A DNA stretch of 64,000 bases from Sporocytophaga myxococcoides DSM 11118 (lineage in GTDB: Bacteria; Bacteroidota; Bacteroidia; Cytophagales; Cytophagaceae), in the NCBI RefSeq assembly GCF_000426725.1, contig NZ_AUFX01000004.1, forward strand, positions 558,001-622,000, written 5' to 3'. Both the position numbers and the translations under genes were made by a program. A model generated the notes under the pieces. The model saw only the letters and a program-made list of their open reading frames with translations. It searched no databases and was not told where the DNA came from. Each line of letters starts with the position of its first letter. The first letter of the stretch is position 1. This document shows, piece after piece, positions 36,514 to 44,634 of this stretch.

Positions 36514-36822
36514 TTATTTATTTTTCACCGGAACAGCATCATAACAAGTATTTCCGGCTACCTTCTTAATGTTGACATCCACAGGATCATATGTTTTTAC
36601 TTTCACCAGATTGACATCTATTGATGACGAAGCCGATTTAATATTTACATCAATCGTCCCATCAGCATTTGTCTTTACTAAACGGTAATTAGGATCATAA
36701 ACCACATTTTCAGAATTTGCTGCGTGGGCATTTGGGATAATATCTATTTGCTTAACAACGATAATCATCAGGCAAACAGCAATAATGGTCAGGATAGTTT
36801 TTGTGTAAAGGTCGGTTTTCAT
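36514..36822 (-). CDS. small hypothetical protein with N-terminal membrane segment
   Basis: A 102-residue protein with one N-terminal hydrophobic helix (KTILTIIAVCLMIIVVKQID), either an uncleaved anchor or a signal ending at AHA. The rest is a short beta-rich region with repeated VDVNIK-type strands (GTIDVNIKSASSSIDVNLVK, then YDPVDVNIKKV) and one cysteine near the end. I recognise this pattern from small Bacteroidota proteins of unknown role. It starts 8 bases downstream of the KilA-N gene on the same strand, so both may be co-transcribed, though no functional link is evident. Confidence 0.65.
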   Translation of the reverse strand: MKTDLYTKTILTIIAVCLMIIVVKQIDIIPNAHAANSENVVYDPNYRLVKTNADGTIDVNIKSASSSIDVNLVKVKTYDPVDVNIKKVAGNTCYDAVPVKNK

Positions 36823-36830
36823 AGGGTAAA

Positions 36831-37654
36831 TTATTTCAATGTTTTAATTGTTGAATTTGCCAGTAAAGACTTCATTTGATTTACTGCAATTTTATTAAGT
36901 TCAATTAGTCGTTGACTTTGTGATACTGCCTGACTTATTAAAAGTGCATTAATACTTTCCAAATTTGACAGAATAACCAATTGTTTTATAGTAGCATAAT
37001 CTCTGATATTTCCATCACTATTTGGATTTTCATGTCGCCATTCTTGAGCCGTCTTTCCAAATAAGGCCATATTTAAAACGTCGGCCTCACTTGCAAAAGT
37101 TAATTGAACGTCAGATTTACTCAACAAATTTGGAATGATGTTTTCTTTAATTGCATCTGTGTGGATTCTATAATTAACCTTTGAAAGGGTTCTCTGCAAA
37201 TTCCATCCTGACTGAAATCTATTATTTTCCTCTTCCTTCAGCCTCTGGAACTCTTTAATTATATATAATTTAAACTCTATTGAAATCCAGGACGCAAATT
37301 CAAATGCTATATCTTTATGAGCAAAGGTTCCTCCGAATCGGCCTGATTAGATGCAATACCAATTGCATTAGTTGATTCTATCCATTTTTTGGGACTCATA
37401 GTGAAACTATTAAGTCCAGCCTGATTTTTAAACCCGTCGAATTCGACGGATTTAAAATTTGGATTATGCAGTTGCTCCCAAAAACCTAACAATTCAAGAG
37501 TATTTCTATTTCTTAACCAATTTTTTATAATATCATCTGTGTTGGAAAAGTCTTTGTATCTGGCAATATCCGTTAAAGATATGTAATCCTGGTCATTATA
37601 ATTATGAATTATTATATCAATTCCCTGAACTTCTAATTTTGATTTCTTCATCAT
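36831..37654 (-). pseudogene. KilA-N domain protein gene with single-base frameshift
   Basis: Two same-strand pieces join into one KilA-N domain protein of about 274 residues. The first carries DIIIHNYNDQDYISLTDIAR, IIKNWLRNRNTLELLGFWEQ and GLNSFTMSPKKWIESTNAIG. At about 37331-37335 (GATTCGGAGG on the coding strand) one base is missing; restoring a G gives SGGTFAHKDIAFEFASWISI and continues without a stop through QRTLSKVNYRIHTDAIKENI to MKSLLANSTIKTLK. KilA-N is a DNA-binding domain of phage and mobile-element proteins, common as chromosomal stand-alone genes in Bacteroidota. The start used is the ATG of MMKKSK; a GTG lies two codons upstream. Real lesion or sequencing error cannot be decided here. 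Confidence 0.85.
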
Positions 37655-37718
37655 AGCCACTTGATTTAATATACTGTTGAAAAATTCTGATTTAGGTTTT
37701 AATTAAAAAATATAATTA

Positions 37719-37726
37719 CAAACATA
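37719..37726 (-). promoter_or_regulatory. candidate -7 box for the KilA-N gene
   Basis: TATGTTTG on the minus strand fits TAnnTTTG exactly, 65 bases before the start codon. No TTG at the expected -33 distance was seen. Confidence 0.4.
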
Positions 37727-37771
37727 AAATTTTGAACCCAACTTAAAAAAGATGCTATCGAAAATACCCCT

Positions 37772-38806
37772 TCAATTCCACTTATAAATCTTCCTTGCTA
37801 TCCAATAAAAAGCTACTCCCTCAAGCAGCAATATCAGTGATGGTAATGCAATCTCTTTTATTCCTGCACCTTCCACAAAAATGCTCCTGAACGCATCCGC
37901 CAGCATGGTTAGTGGCAATACTTTTATTATCGGAATCAACCATTCGGGAAAGTTCTGATAGCTGAAAAATATTCCGGATAAGATCATCATTGGTAAGGTT
38001 ACAGCGTTGATAAGTCCATTTGCAACCTCAGTGTTAGCCGTCTTGCTCGAAACCAGAATAGCTAGTCCGGAGAAGGAAATAACACCACATAAAAAAACTA
38101 TGATCAGAGCCAATATGCTCCCAGTGATCTGTACCTTAAAGAAAATAGCTGCAAACAGAAATAGAATAACCGCTTCTGCAATTGTAATGAAAATCCTTGC
38201 ACTGAATTGTGCAAGAAAGAAATATGATTTTTTCATTGGCGTTGCAATCATTCTTCTCAATAACTTTTTGATTCTATAATTGATCAAAGTCCAGCTAATA
38301 CCCCAGACACAAGAGTTAAGAATTCCAAGAGCTATAAGTCCAGGAATCAAGAAATCAATGTAGCGGACACCTTGAGAAGTAAGTGGTTGCACCACTATTT
38401 TCTTTGTTACTTTATTACCCCTGCGAAATTCTCTCTCCAATACCAGGTATGTGTTTTGAGCTTCAGTATTTGTAGGGTCCAGGAAAAATGTTATCCTATC
38501 TGAAGAAGGAAGAAAATATAATTGAATTTCTCCTCTTTTTATACCAAGCTCTGCTTGCCTTTTTGTTCCATAAATAAATGTGAAACGCGAAGGCATCCCG
38601 ATATCTGCACCAAGTACCTTTTCAAAGGATGCACTATCTGTGCTTCCGAGGATCATTACCTTCCGTTTTATTTCTTTGTTACTAAATGCAATACCAAGCA
38701 CACCTGCCATGATAATTGGAAAACCTATTGCCCAGAAAAGGATAGCTGGCTCTCTGTAAAAAGAGCGGAACTGCAAAAATACAAGCTGTAAAAATGAATT
38801 ATTCAT
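37772..38806 (-). CDS. ABC-2 type transporter permease
   Basis: A 344-residue membrane protein: one N-terminal helix (FYREPAILFWAIGFPIIMAG), a periplasmic domain of about 120 residues, then five helices ending FRSIFVEGAGIKEIALPSLI and LLLEGVAFYWIARKIYKW. The motif SGIFFSYQNFPEWLIPIIKV followed by LPLTMLADAFR is the conserved ABC-2 signature. It pairs with the ATPase encoded immediately upstream, with an 8-base overlap, to form an exporter. It is the last gene of a four-gene operon (40762 to 37772). Substrate unknown; drug, lipid or polysaccharide export is possible. Confidence 0.9.
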   Translation of the reverse strand: MNNSFLQLVFLQFRSFYREPAILFWAIGFPIIMAGVLGIAFSNKEIKRKVMILGSTDSASFEKVLGADIGMPSRFTFIYGTKRQAELGIKRGEIQLYFLPSSDRITFFLDPTNTEAQNTYLVLEREFRRGNKVTKKIVVQPLTSQGVRYIDFLIPGLIALGILNSCVWGISWTLINYRIKKLLRRMIATPMKKSYFFLAQFSARIFITIAEAVILFLFAAIFFKVQITGSILALIIVFLCGVISFSGLAILVSSKTANTEVANGLINAVTLPMMILSGIFFSYQNFPEWLIPIIKVLPLTMLADAFRSIFVEGAGIKEIALPSLILLLEGVAFYWIARKIYKWN

Positions 38807-39731
38807 TAAGCGCCTTTCCGGTTAATGATATAAAAAGATCTTCAAGTGTAACCTTTCTGCTTTCAAGTTCAAGTAACTTGAGATTTTCTCTGGCGATCAG
38901 AGCAAGAAAGTGGGGCAATGTATTGGTAATATCGCTTACAACCAGCTTACCTTTTGTCCCTCTTTTTTCCCAGAATACTTTTCTGACAGAGGGCAATGAT
39001 TTTAAGCTTTCCTTAAAAGGTCTGTTTACAGTAAACTGAATGATTTCTCCATCGCCATAACTTTTAATCAGTTGCGGCAATGTTCCTTCTGCCAGGAAAC
39101 TTCCTTTATTCATGATAATGATTCTGTCGCAAAGATATTCAGCTTCCTCCATGTAATGAGTAGTGAGAATCATTGCCGTTTTAGAAGTTTGTTTCAGCTT
39201 TTCGAGCAAATTCCATATTTCCCGTCTCGCATTTGGGTCCAGGCCAGTAGTCGGTTCATCCAGAAGAAGCACCCTGGGATTATTCAATAATGCGATTCCT
39301 AAAGCCAACTTTTGTCTTTGCCCGCCAGAAAGATGATTGACATATGTTTTTCTTTTTGATTCTAATCCGACTATATCAAGGATCTCCTGCGAGCGGGACT
39401 GAGGAAGTCCGTAAAAACTTGAAAAGAGATTTAAGGTCTCTTCAACAGAATTCCGGTCTATAAAATGGGTTTCCTGCAATGAAATACCCATTACCCGGTG
39501 AAGCTTTTCTGCATTTCCATTCCAGGACTTACCCTGAATAAGGATTTCACCGCTATCCTGCTTTTGAATACCCTCGATCATTTCTATCAAGGTTGTTTTG
39601 CCCGCACCATTAGGTCCAAGTAAAGCAAGGTATTCTCCTGCGTTGACCTTAAAGGAAACGTCATTCACGGCGACCAGACTTTTAAAAGTCTTTTTCACCT
39701 TATTTACCTCTATTAATACTTCTTTATCCAA
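38799..39731 (-). CDS. ABC transporter ATP-binding protein
   Basis: A 310-residue ATPase of the CcmA/NatA (drug-export) type. Walker A GPNGAGKTT (39-47), Q-loop GISLQETHF, signature LSGGQRQKLALGIALL (about 139-154), Walker B VLLLDEPTTGLDP and H-loop LTTHYMEEAEYL are all present. The C-terminal part (about 230-310) carries the regulatory ending LLELESRKVTLEDLFISLTG. The start codon appears to be TTG, because the frame upstream is closed by a stop and no ATG is near. It overlaps the permease gene by 8 bases and powers that exporter. Confidence 0.93.
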   Translation of the reverse strand: MDKEVLIEVNKVKKTFKSLVAVNDVSFKVNAGEYLALLGPNGAGKTTLIEMIEGIQKQDSGEILIQGKSWNGNAEKLHRVMGISLQETHFIDRNSVEETLNLFSSFYGLPQSRSQEILDIVGLESKRKTYVNHLSGGQRQKLALGIALLNNPRVLLLDEPTTGLDPNARREIWNLLEKLKQTSKTAMILTTHYMEEAEYLCDRIIIMNKGSFLAEGTLPQLIKSYGDGEIIQFTVNRPFKESLKSLPSVRKVFWEKRGTKGKLVVSDITNTLPHFLALIARENLKLLELESRKVTLEDLFISLTGKALNE

Positions 39732-39750
39732 TAGAAAAACTTAGTAGAAA

Positions 39751-40161
39751 TTAATGCCATCCCCCTAAAATAAGGCCCATTAAAGTAAAGCCTGCCAGGT
39801 GATAGCCTATATCTATTAAAAATAATTGTCTTGATTTCCCTTCATAAAGGTATGTGGTACCCATTGCTGTTCCCACCAGACCTGCTCCGGCTATAATACC
39901 GAGGAAAATTCCTTTTCCCGGAGTGTTGGTTGCGCTCAATTCAACAATATAGTCCAGAAAGATTGCAGCAAACAATAGCAACACAAAAGTGCCAGCCGTC
40001 ATTCGTGTATACTTTTTCTCACTTTCTTTGGGAATCCTTACGTTTTTGAACCAGGCTGCTTCAAAAAGCCCTGGTGAATACCAGACTGCACCAAGAATAA
40101 AATACATACCGGCGGCGGTGATAATCGCCCAATAGTTCATCTGAGAAAAAGCTGTTTCCAT
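39751..40161 (-). CDS. DUF1761 membrane protein, copy 2
   Basis: A 136-residue protein with four hydrophobic helices: IITAAGMYFILGAVWYSPGL, GTFVLLLFAAIFLDYIVELS, GIFLGIIAGAGLVGTAMGTT and the closing DIGYHLAGFTLMGLILGGWH. The WYSP motif and GYHxxGF closing helix define DUF1761. It is a paralogue of the protein at 32547, but here it sits inside an operon, 10 bases downstream of the lipoprotein gene and 19 bases upstream of the ABC ATPase, suggesting a link to the exporter. Confidence 0.85.
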   Translation of the reverse strand: METAFSQMNYWAIITAAGMYFILGAVWYSPGLFEAAWFKNVRIPKESEKKYTRMTAGTFVLLLFAAIFLDYIVELSATNTPGKGIFLGIIAGAGLVGTAMGTTYLYEGKSRQLFLIDIGYHLAGFTLMGLILGGWH

Positions 40162-40171
40162 TTTGTCTGCT

Positions 40172-40762
40172 TTAGCAATCTTCGCAAGTAATTACCAGCT
40201 CGGCAATTGAGGACTGCATTAAGGCATTGCGGTTAAAAGATTTTCCAAAAATTTTTTTCAAATCTTTTTCCCTAGGCCTGGCTGCCACACCTTCCCTTGC
40301 AAAATAGATTAACTTATTTTCCCGCAAAATGATTAGAGAATCTGAAATCTCGGAAAATGGCTGACCCACATGGTAGCCATTTTTTGATTTAATATCCGGA
40401 CTATTGGTTCTTAAAAGATTAATAATTCCCACACTGCCAGAAGTTTCGGCAATAATCCAATGACTGTCAGTAAGAGATATTTTAAGCGCAGGGGATTGAT
40501 CCCAAAGCAAATAATTTTCTGAAAGAGCATAAAAAGAATGAACGCTGTCCAGCTTACTCCCTAGTATTATCTTACCTATACCAGCACTGGTAATCATAGA
40601 ATCAGTAAGAGGAAGATCAGGAGTGCCGGAAGGTTTTTTCCAGGGAGTTTTAACAATTATGGAATCTCCGGCTGGTTTTTCAAGCTTTGTCTCCTGTACA
40701 GAGTTCTGGCAGGAGAATGTAATAACAGAAAGAAGAGCGCAAACAACAACGCTTTTGTTCAT
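40172..40762 (-). CDS. lipoprotein, first gene of the ABC exporter operon
   Basis: A 196-residue predicted lipoprotein with SPII signal MNKSVVVCALLSVITFSC (Cys18). The mature part contains IGKIILGSKLDSVHSFYALS and KNGYHVGQPFSEISDSLIIL, two blocks of the form G...G....I.D that look like repeated sensor or binding subdomains, and ends with a CEDC pair (ELVITCEDC), possibly a metal- or thiol-active site. I do not recognise the family. Being the first gene of the operon with DUF1761 and ABC-2 exporter genes, it may be an envelope component of that system; this is inference. Confidence 0.68.
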   Translation of the reverse strand: MNKSVVVCALLSVITFSCQNSVQETKLEKPAGDSIIVKTPWKKPSGTPDLPLTDSMITSAGIGKIILGSKLDSVHSFYALSENYLLWDQSPALKISLTDSHWIIAETSGSVGIINLLRTNSPDIKSKNGYHVGQPFSEISDSLIILRENKLIYFAREGVAARPREKDLKKIFGKSFNRNALMQSSIAELVITCEDC

Positions 40763-41058
40763 ATTCTAAAATTTAAATTAAAGGGAAAATAATTTCCCGA
40801 GTTAAAATTAATGAAGCCTAAAGGATATTTAAGAAATAATCAGAATAAAATAACACAAAACAGGGTACTGGATAAAATCATTTCACCAATAACCTCTTAG
40901 AGCTTTATTTTTACAGATATAATTCCTCCCTGCCTTCTTTGTTGAAAAAATTCGGGAACAAATTTTATTGAAGAAGTCTACAAAATAGCGAGCAGCCTTT
41001 TTATTATCTGCTGGCATTTTAGTGATCAATCCTATTAGACCATTTTTAATTTTTTAAG

Positions 41059-41676
41059 ATGAAAAAAAACAAATTATTAGCAATTCTTTTCTCAGCATTC
41101 ATTGCGTTTGGATCCTGCAATCAAAAAGAACAAGTTCCCGGACCACAAGGACCTCCAGGAAAAGATGCCATTAATCCCTTTATTAAAAAAGAGGGTTTTG
41201 TAAAAGGCAAAATGTACGTCACAGATGAGCAAGGAGCAGATTCTCTGGTCGGTGATTTTAACTATGAATACACAACAGAGCCTTTTGTTCAATCTAAATA
41301 TATAAAAGGCGAAAACGGAAGCTTCAATATTGTAAGAAGCGACAGTTCAATGATCAGGAACAATTTTAATCTGACAAGCTATAAATCACCTATTCTAGGC
41401 CCTTCTGAAATTGCTATAGTAAACTTTTCCTATGAAAAAGATCTTGGAAATGGAAAGTACCTGACATTTGGCAAAAACATCGGTGTATTTGGCACTCCAG
41501 AAATTAAATTCTCAAACTATACCTTCAATGAAAATAACGGCAGAATGAAATTTGATTTCATTATCCTTTATCCTGCTTTCATATCCAGCAATGGCAGAGA
41601 ATCAAAAGTAGTGGGCTCTGCTGATGTAGTTCTTATCGAGGCTGTCTCTTTAAGAAAAGGAGAGCTAAGCAATTAA
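41059..41676 (+). CDS. collagen-stub lipoprotein 1 of 4
   Basis: A 205-residue predicted lipoprotein (SPII signal ending FGSC, Cys20). Directly after the lipidated cysteine is a short collagen-like stub, PGPQGPPGKD, then a beta-rich domain of about 160 residues: GFVKGKMYVTDEQGADSLVG, FNYEY, KDLGNGKYLTFG, FNENNGRMKFDF and a final VVGSADVVLIEAVSLRKGEL. The same block order recurs in the next three genes, so they arose by tandem duplication. The stub has only two or three Gly-X-Y triplets, too short for a stable triple helix by itself. Function unknown; a surface structural or adhesive role is inference. Confidence 0.8.
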   Translation: MKKNKLLAILFSAFIAFGSCNQKEQVPGPQGPPGKDAINPFIKKEGFVKGKMYVTDEQGADSLVGDFNYEYTTEPFVQSKYIKGENGSFNIVRSDSSMIRNNFNLTSYKSPILGPSEIAIVNFSYEKDLGNGKYLTFGKNIGVFGTPEIKFSNYTFNENNGRMKFDFIILYPAFISSNGRESKVVGSADVVLIEAVSLRKGELSN

Positions 41677-41774
41677 GATAAATGTATGTGTAAAGATGTA
41701 CGCTGATCTGTTGAAAGACCTACATATAATACATATAAAACTTTTTACTCAATCAAAATTTTTAATCAAATACA

Positions 41775-42428
41775 ATGAAAAAATATCAATTGTTTACAAT
41801 ACTATTTGCCTTAGCAATATCCATTTATTCGTGCGGAAAGAAAGATCCTATACCAGGTCCACAGGGGCCAGCAGGAAAAGATCTTAATATAAATTCCAAT
41901 TTAAAAGATGGTTATGTCAAGGGTAAATTATATTCTACTGGTAAGGACGGCAAAGACACTTTGCTTGGTGAATTTAATTATCAATATCTACTAAGCACTG
42001 ATGCTTCTTCATATAAAAGGGGAAATAGCCCATACATCTCCATTACAAGACAAGATAGCGCAGAAGTTGGCAGTAACTTCTATTTGTATAGTAACATAGA
42101 CATTACTGCAGATACCATAAAACCTGAACAGACTTTTATAAACTTTGCTTATGTAAAGGATCTGGGAAATGGGAAATATTTAAAATTCGGAGAAGCTTTA
42201 CGTTTCTTACCCATAGGAAGAACATCTGTAGGAACTCCATGGCAAGAATCTACTTTCTCTATAAGCAACTATAGCTTTAATCACTCAAACGGTAAGCTCA
42301 GTTTTGATTTTGAAATATTCTATGTTGCCGATGAAACGCTCTCCCGCAAGAAGGCCAAAGTAATTGGTTCTCTGGACGTCAACCTTAAAGAGATCATTTT
42401 TTTGAGAACAGGCAACTTAAACAATTAA
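41775..42428 (+). CDS. collagen-stub lipoprotein 2 of 4
   Basis: A 217-residue paralogue of the preceding gene. SPII signal ends IYSC (Cys20), followed by GKKDPIPGPQGPAGKD. The conserved blocks are DGYVKGKLYSTGKDGKDTLL, GEFNYQY, KDLGNGKYLKFGEA, FNHSNGKLSFDFEI and KVIGSLDVNLKEIIFLRTGN. It differs by an insert of about 12 residues (RTSVGTPWQEST) before the fourth block. It lies about 100 bases after copy 1 and 24 bases before copy 3, so copies 2 and 3 are probably translated from one mRNA. Confidence 0.8.
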   Translation: MKKYQLFTILFALAISIYSCGKKDPIPGPQGPAGKDLNINSNLKDGYVKGKLYSTGKDGKDTLLGEFNYQYLLSTDASSYKRGNSPYISITRQDSAEVGSNFYLYSNIDITADTIKPEQTFINFAYVKDLGNGKYLKFGEALRFLPIGRTSVGTPWQESTFSISNYSFNHSNGKLSFDFEIFYVADETLSRKKAKVIGSLDVNLKEIIFLRTGNLNN

Positions 42429-42452
42429 TCTATTTTTAAAACTTCAATTCAA

Positions 42453-43064
42453 ATGAAAAAAACTCAATTATATATTCTTGCATTAGTTTCAATAATTACC
42501 TTTTCAAGTTGTAAGAAAGACATAGAACCTGGACCCGCTGGCCCTGCCGGGACTGATGGTAAACCTCTTGATGAGTATTTCAAAAAAAACGGATTTGTAA
42601 AAATGGATATATATACAAAATCTACCACTGATACAGATTCATTAATTCTTTCAACAGAATACAAATATACTGAAGACAGAACGGACGCTCGTTATTCTGA
42701 AGGGGAAAAACCTGAATATACCATTTTGAGAATAAACCCCAGGAATCTAACCTTTGTATCAATTTACTCCGGAAAATCTCCCACTGAACCCCTGGAAAAT
42801 CAAAACATTCACTTTAACTTCAGCTTGAATGATACTTTGGGAAATGGTAAATTACTCTCTTTTTCAACAGGTTTTACAACCGCAGGAAAAGATCTGGAAA
42901 TAACAGATTATGCTTTTGATAAAGCTACAGGAAAGATCAAGTTCAAATTTAAAGGTACTTATGATAATATGGATCCCAATAGGATGGACCTGATTGTAAA
43001 GGGATCAACCGAGATATTACTTAATGAAGAAATTTATCTCAGAAAAGGATCTGTTATTGATTAA
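42453..43064 (+). CDS. collagen-stub lipoprotein 3 of 4
   Basis: A 203-residue paralogue, the most divergent. SPII signal ends FSSC (Cys20), followed by KKDIEPGPAGPAGTDGK, the longest stub with four triplets. Matching blocks are NGFVKMDIYTKSTTDTDSLI, TEYKY, DTLGNGKLLSFSTG, FDKATGKIKFKFKG and IVKGSTEILLNEEIYLRKGS. A perfect 22-base hairpin terminator follows, so the transcript of copies 1-3 probably ends here. Confidence 0.8.
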   Translation: MKKTQLYILALVSIITFSSCKKDIEPGPAGPAGTDGKPLDEYFKKNGFVKMDIYTKSTTDTDSLILSTEYKYTEDRTDARYSEGEKPEYTILRINPRNLTFVSIYSGKSPTEPLENQNIHFNFSLNDTLGNGKLLSFSTGFTTAGKDLEITDYAFDKATGKIKFKFKGTYDNMDPNRMDLIVKGSTEILLNEEIYLRKGSVID

Positions 43065-43082
43065 GGAACTTTATCCATTTTC

Positions 43083-43129
43083 ATAGCATAAAAAAAGCTT
43101 CTGCATAGCAGAAGCTTTTTTTATGCTAT
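43083..43129. terminator. 22-base-pair perfect hairpin terminator
   Basis: Bases 43083-43104 pair without mismatch with 43108-43129 around a three-base loop (ATA), with A7 and T7 tracts inside the stem, so it can act in both directions. It separates lipoprotein copies 1-3 from copy 4. Confidence 0.9.
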
Positions 43130-43225
43130 AATCTATTTATCGAATAAAACATCAGATTTCTATGATTTCTGTAACCTTATGCCTCAAAATCAGGTACAAT
43201 TCAAGGTTTTTAAAAAATGTATACG

Positions 43226-43867
43226 ATGAAAAAAATCAATTACCTATCAGTAGTTTTTGCAACACTTTTGATTATTAGTTCTGCCTGCAGCAAAAAAGAT
43301 CCTGTTCCTGGTCCTGCCGGCCAAGATGCCTTGAGAAAAGAAGGGAGTATCTCTGGTAAAATTTATAAGCTTAACTCTGCCGGAACCGGCGATACTCTTT
43401 TGGGAACATTCACCTATGAACATTTTGAATCCCTTGATGATGCATCTTATACTCTGAACTCTGAGTCTAAAGGAATAAACCTAGTAAGACGTGGCGCAAA
43501 GGAGTCAAATGACTACTTCGAACTCTTTTCAAATTACATTACCACTCTTGAAGAGAAACCAGACTCGACAAGGCTAACTATCAATTTTTCCTATAACAAA
43601 GCCCTGGGCAATGGAAAATATCTGAAGTTCATGACTTTCGATAACAATTTTTTTAGAAATGATATTTACTTTGGATACTCTTCTTCTACTCTTTCTATAA
43701 GTAATTATTCATTTAATAAATCTACCGGTAGATTAAAGTTTGACTATGAAATGAACATAGCTTCTTATGAAAACTCCACCTATAGTCCTGCCAAAGTAAT
43801 TGGTTCTGTAAACGTTACATTATTGGAAGCGGATTATGCAGATAATGGTCCTGTTATGGTTGACTAA
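43226..43867 (+). CDS. collagen-stub lipoprotein 4 of 4
   Basis: A 213-residue paralogue; an ATG three codons upstream is also possible. SPII signal ends SSAC (Cys21), followed by SKKDPVPGPAGQD, the shortest stub. Conserved blocks are GSISGKIYKLNSAGTGDTLL, GTFTYEH, KALGNGKYLKFMTF, FNKSTGRLKFDYEM and KVIGSVNVTLLEADYADNGP. The last two dozen residues diverge from the other copies. It is separated from copies 1-3 by a strong terminator and has its own terminator, so it is a separate transcription unit that may be expressed under other conditions. Confidence 0.8.
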   Translation: MKKINYLSVVFATLLIISSACSKKDPVPGPAGQDALRKEGSISGKIYKLNSAGTGDTLLGTFTYEHFESLDDASYTLNSESKGINLVRRGAKESNDYFELFSNYITTLEEKPDSTRLTINFSYNKALGNGKYLKFMTFDNNFFRNDIYFGYSSSTLSISNYSFNKSTGRLKFDYEMNIASYENSTYSPAKVIGSVNVTLLEADYADNGPVMVD

Positions 43868-43888
43868 ATCATTCTAATTTAATCTTAT

Positions 43889-43919
43889 AAAAAAGAAGGC
43901 TAATGGCCTTCTTTTTTGT
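43889..43919 (+). terminator. terminator after lipoprotein copy 4
   Basis: GAAGGC (43895-43900) pairs with GCCTTC (43906-43911), extended by AAAA/TTTT, followed by TTTTTTG. Confidence 0.82.
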
Positions 43920-44013
43920 TATAAGCGGAACTAAAAGCCTGCTTTCTTAAGCATACTTTTTTGATATTATCAATTAATACCCCATCTTTAAAATTCACAT
44001 TTTCAAAGACATC

Positions 44014-44634
44014 ATGCTGATGAACCAACTTAACGACAAAGAAAGAGAACTGATAAAGCTCACCAATCATTTCAGAAAAAAGGCTGAACTTATGATTGAA
44101 GAAGGCACTCTGTCTGATGAGTTTAAAAGCGTTGTAGAAGCTTGTGAACGCTTGTCAGGAATTATCTTCGAACATGCGGAAACCAGAAAAAGTGTATTGG
44201 AAAAAAGAGAAATTCTTAAAAACATCGTTAAGGATAACGCCGCCTGTCCACAATGCTCTAGCAACGAACATCTCAAGTATGTCTCTCTTGATGTGAATGA
44301 AAAAGGGTGGAAATTTAATAAGTATAAGTGCAGAAGATGTAATATTTCCTTCGTCTGGAACCGACCTAATAATCCGTGGGACATGTTATTATTCATTGAC
44401 CAGCTGAAGGCAGATTTCATGCTTAAAGTAATGAACAATGAAGTAGAAGAAGATGAAAAAATGCTTTCACTAGAAATGATCAAACAATTGGATGAAAGCC
44501 TGGCTACACTAAAACCTGTCATCGATCAATCAGATCTTGAGGCAAGCGAAATGGAACGCAAAGACGAACAAGTCTCCACAATGATTGCGGAATTTACCAA
44601 ATACCTGCAGATACAAAAGATATTAATATCGTAA
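44014..44634 (+). CDS. zinc-ribbon protein of unknown function
   Basis: A 206-residue cytoplasmic protein. An N-terminal helical region (ERELIKLTNHFRKKAELMIE) is followed by a four-cysteine zinc ribbon: CPQC (78, 81) and CRRC (106, 109), separated by a beta-hairpin (LKYVSLDVNEKGWKFNKYKC). After IPNNPWDMLLFIDQ-like residues the C-terminal part is helical and acidic (NNEVEEDEKMLSLEMIKQLD). I do not recognise the family; the ribbon suggests nucleic-acid or protein contact. Its stop abuts the stop of the Gre-family gene on the other strand. Confidence 0.72.
   Translation: MLMNQLNDKERELIKLTNHFRKKAELMIEEGTLSDEFKSVVEACERLSGIIFEHAETRKSVLEKREILKNIVKDNAACPQCSSNEHLKYVSLDVNEKGWKFNKYKCRRCNISFVWNRPNNPWDMLLFIDQLKADFMLKVMNNEVEEDEKMLSLEMIKQLDESLATLKPVIDQSDLEASEMERKDEQVSTMIAEFTKYLQIQKILIS

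Noticed and set aside
41059-43867. Repeat-containing genuine collagen-like protein
   Set aside because: Only two to four Gly-X-Y triplets per protein, insufficient for a stable triple helix.
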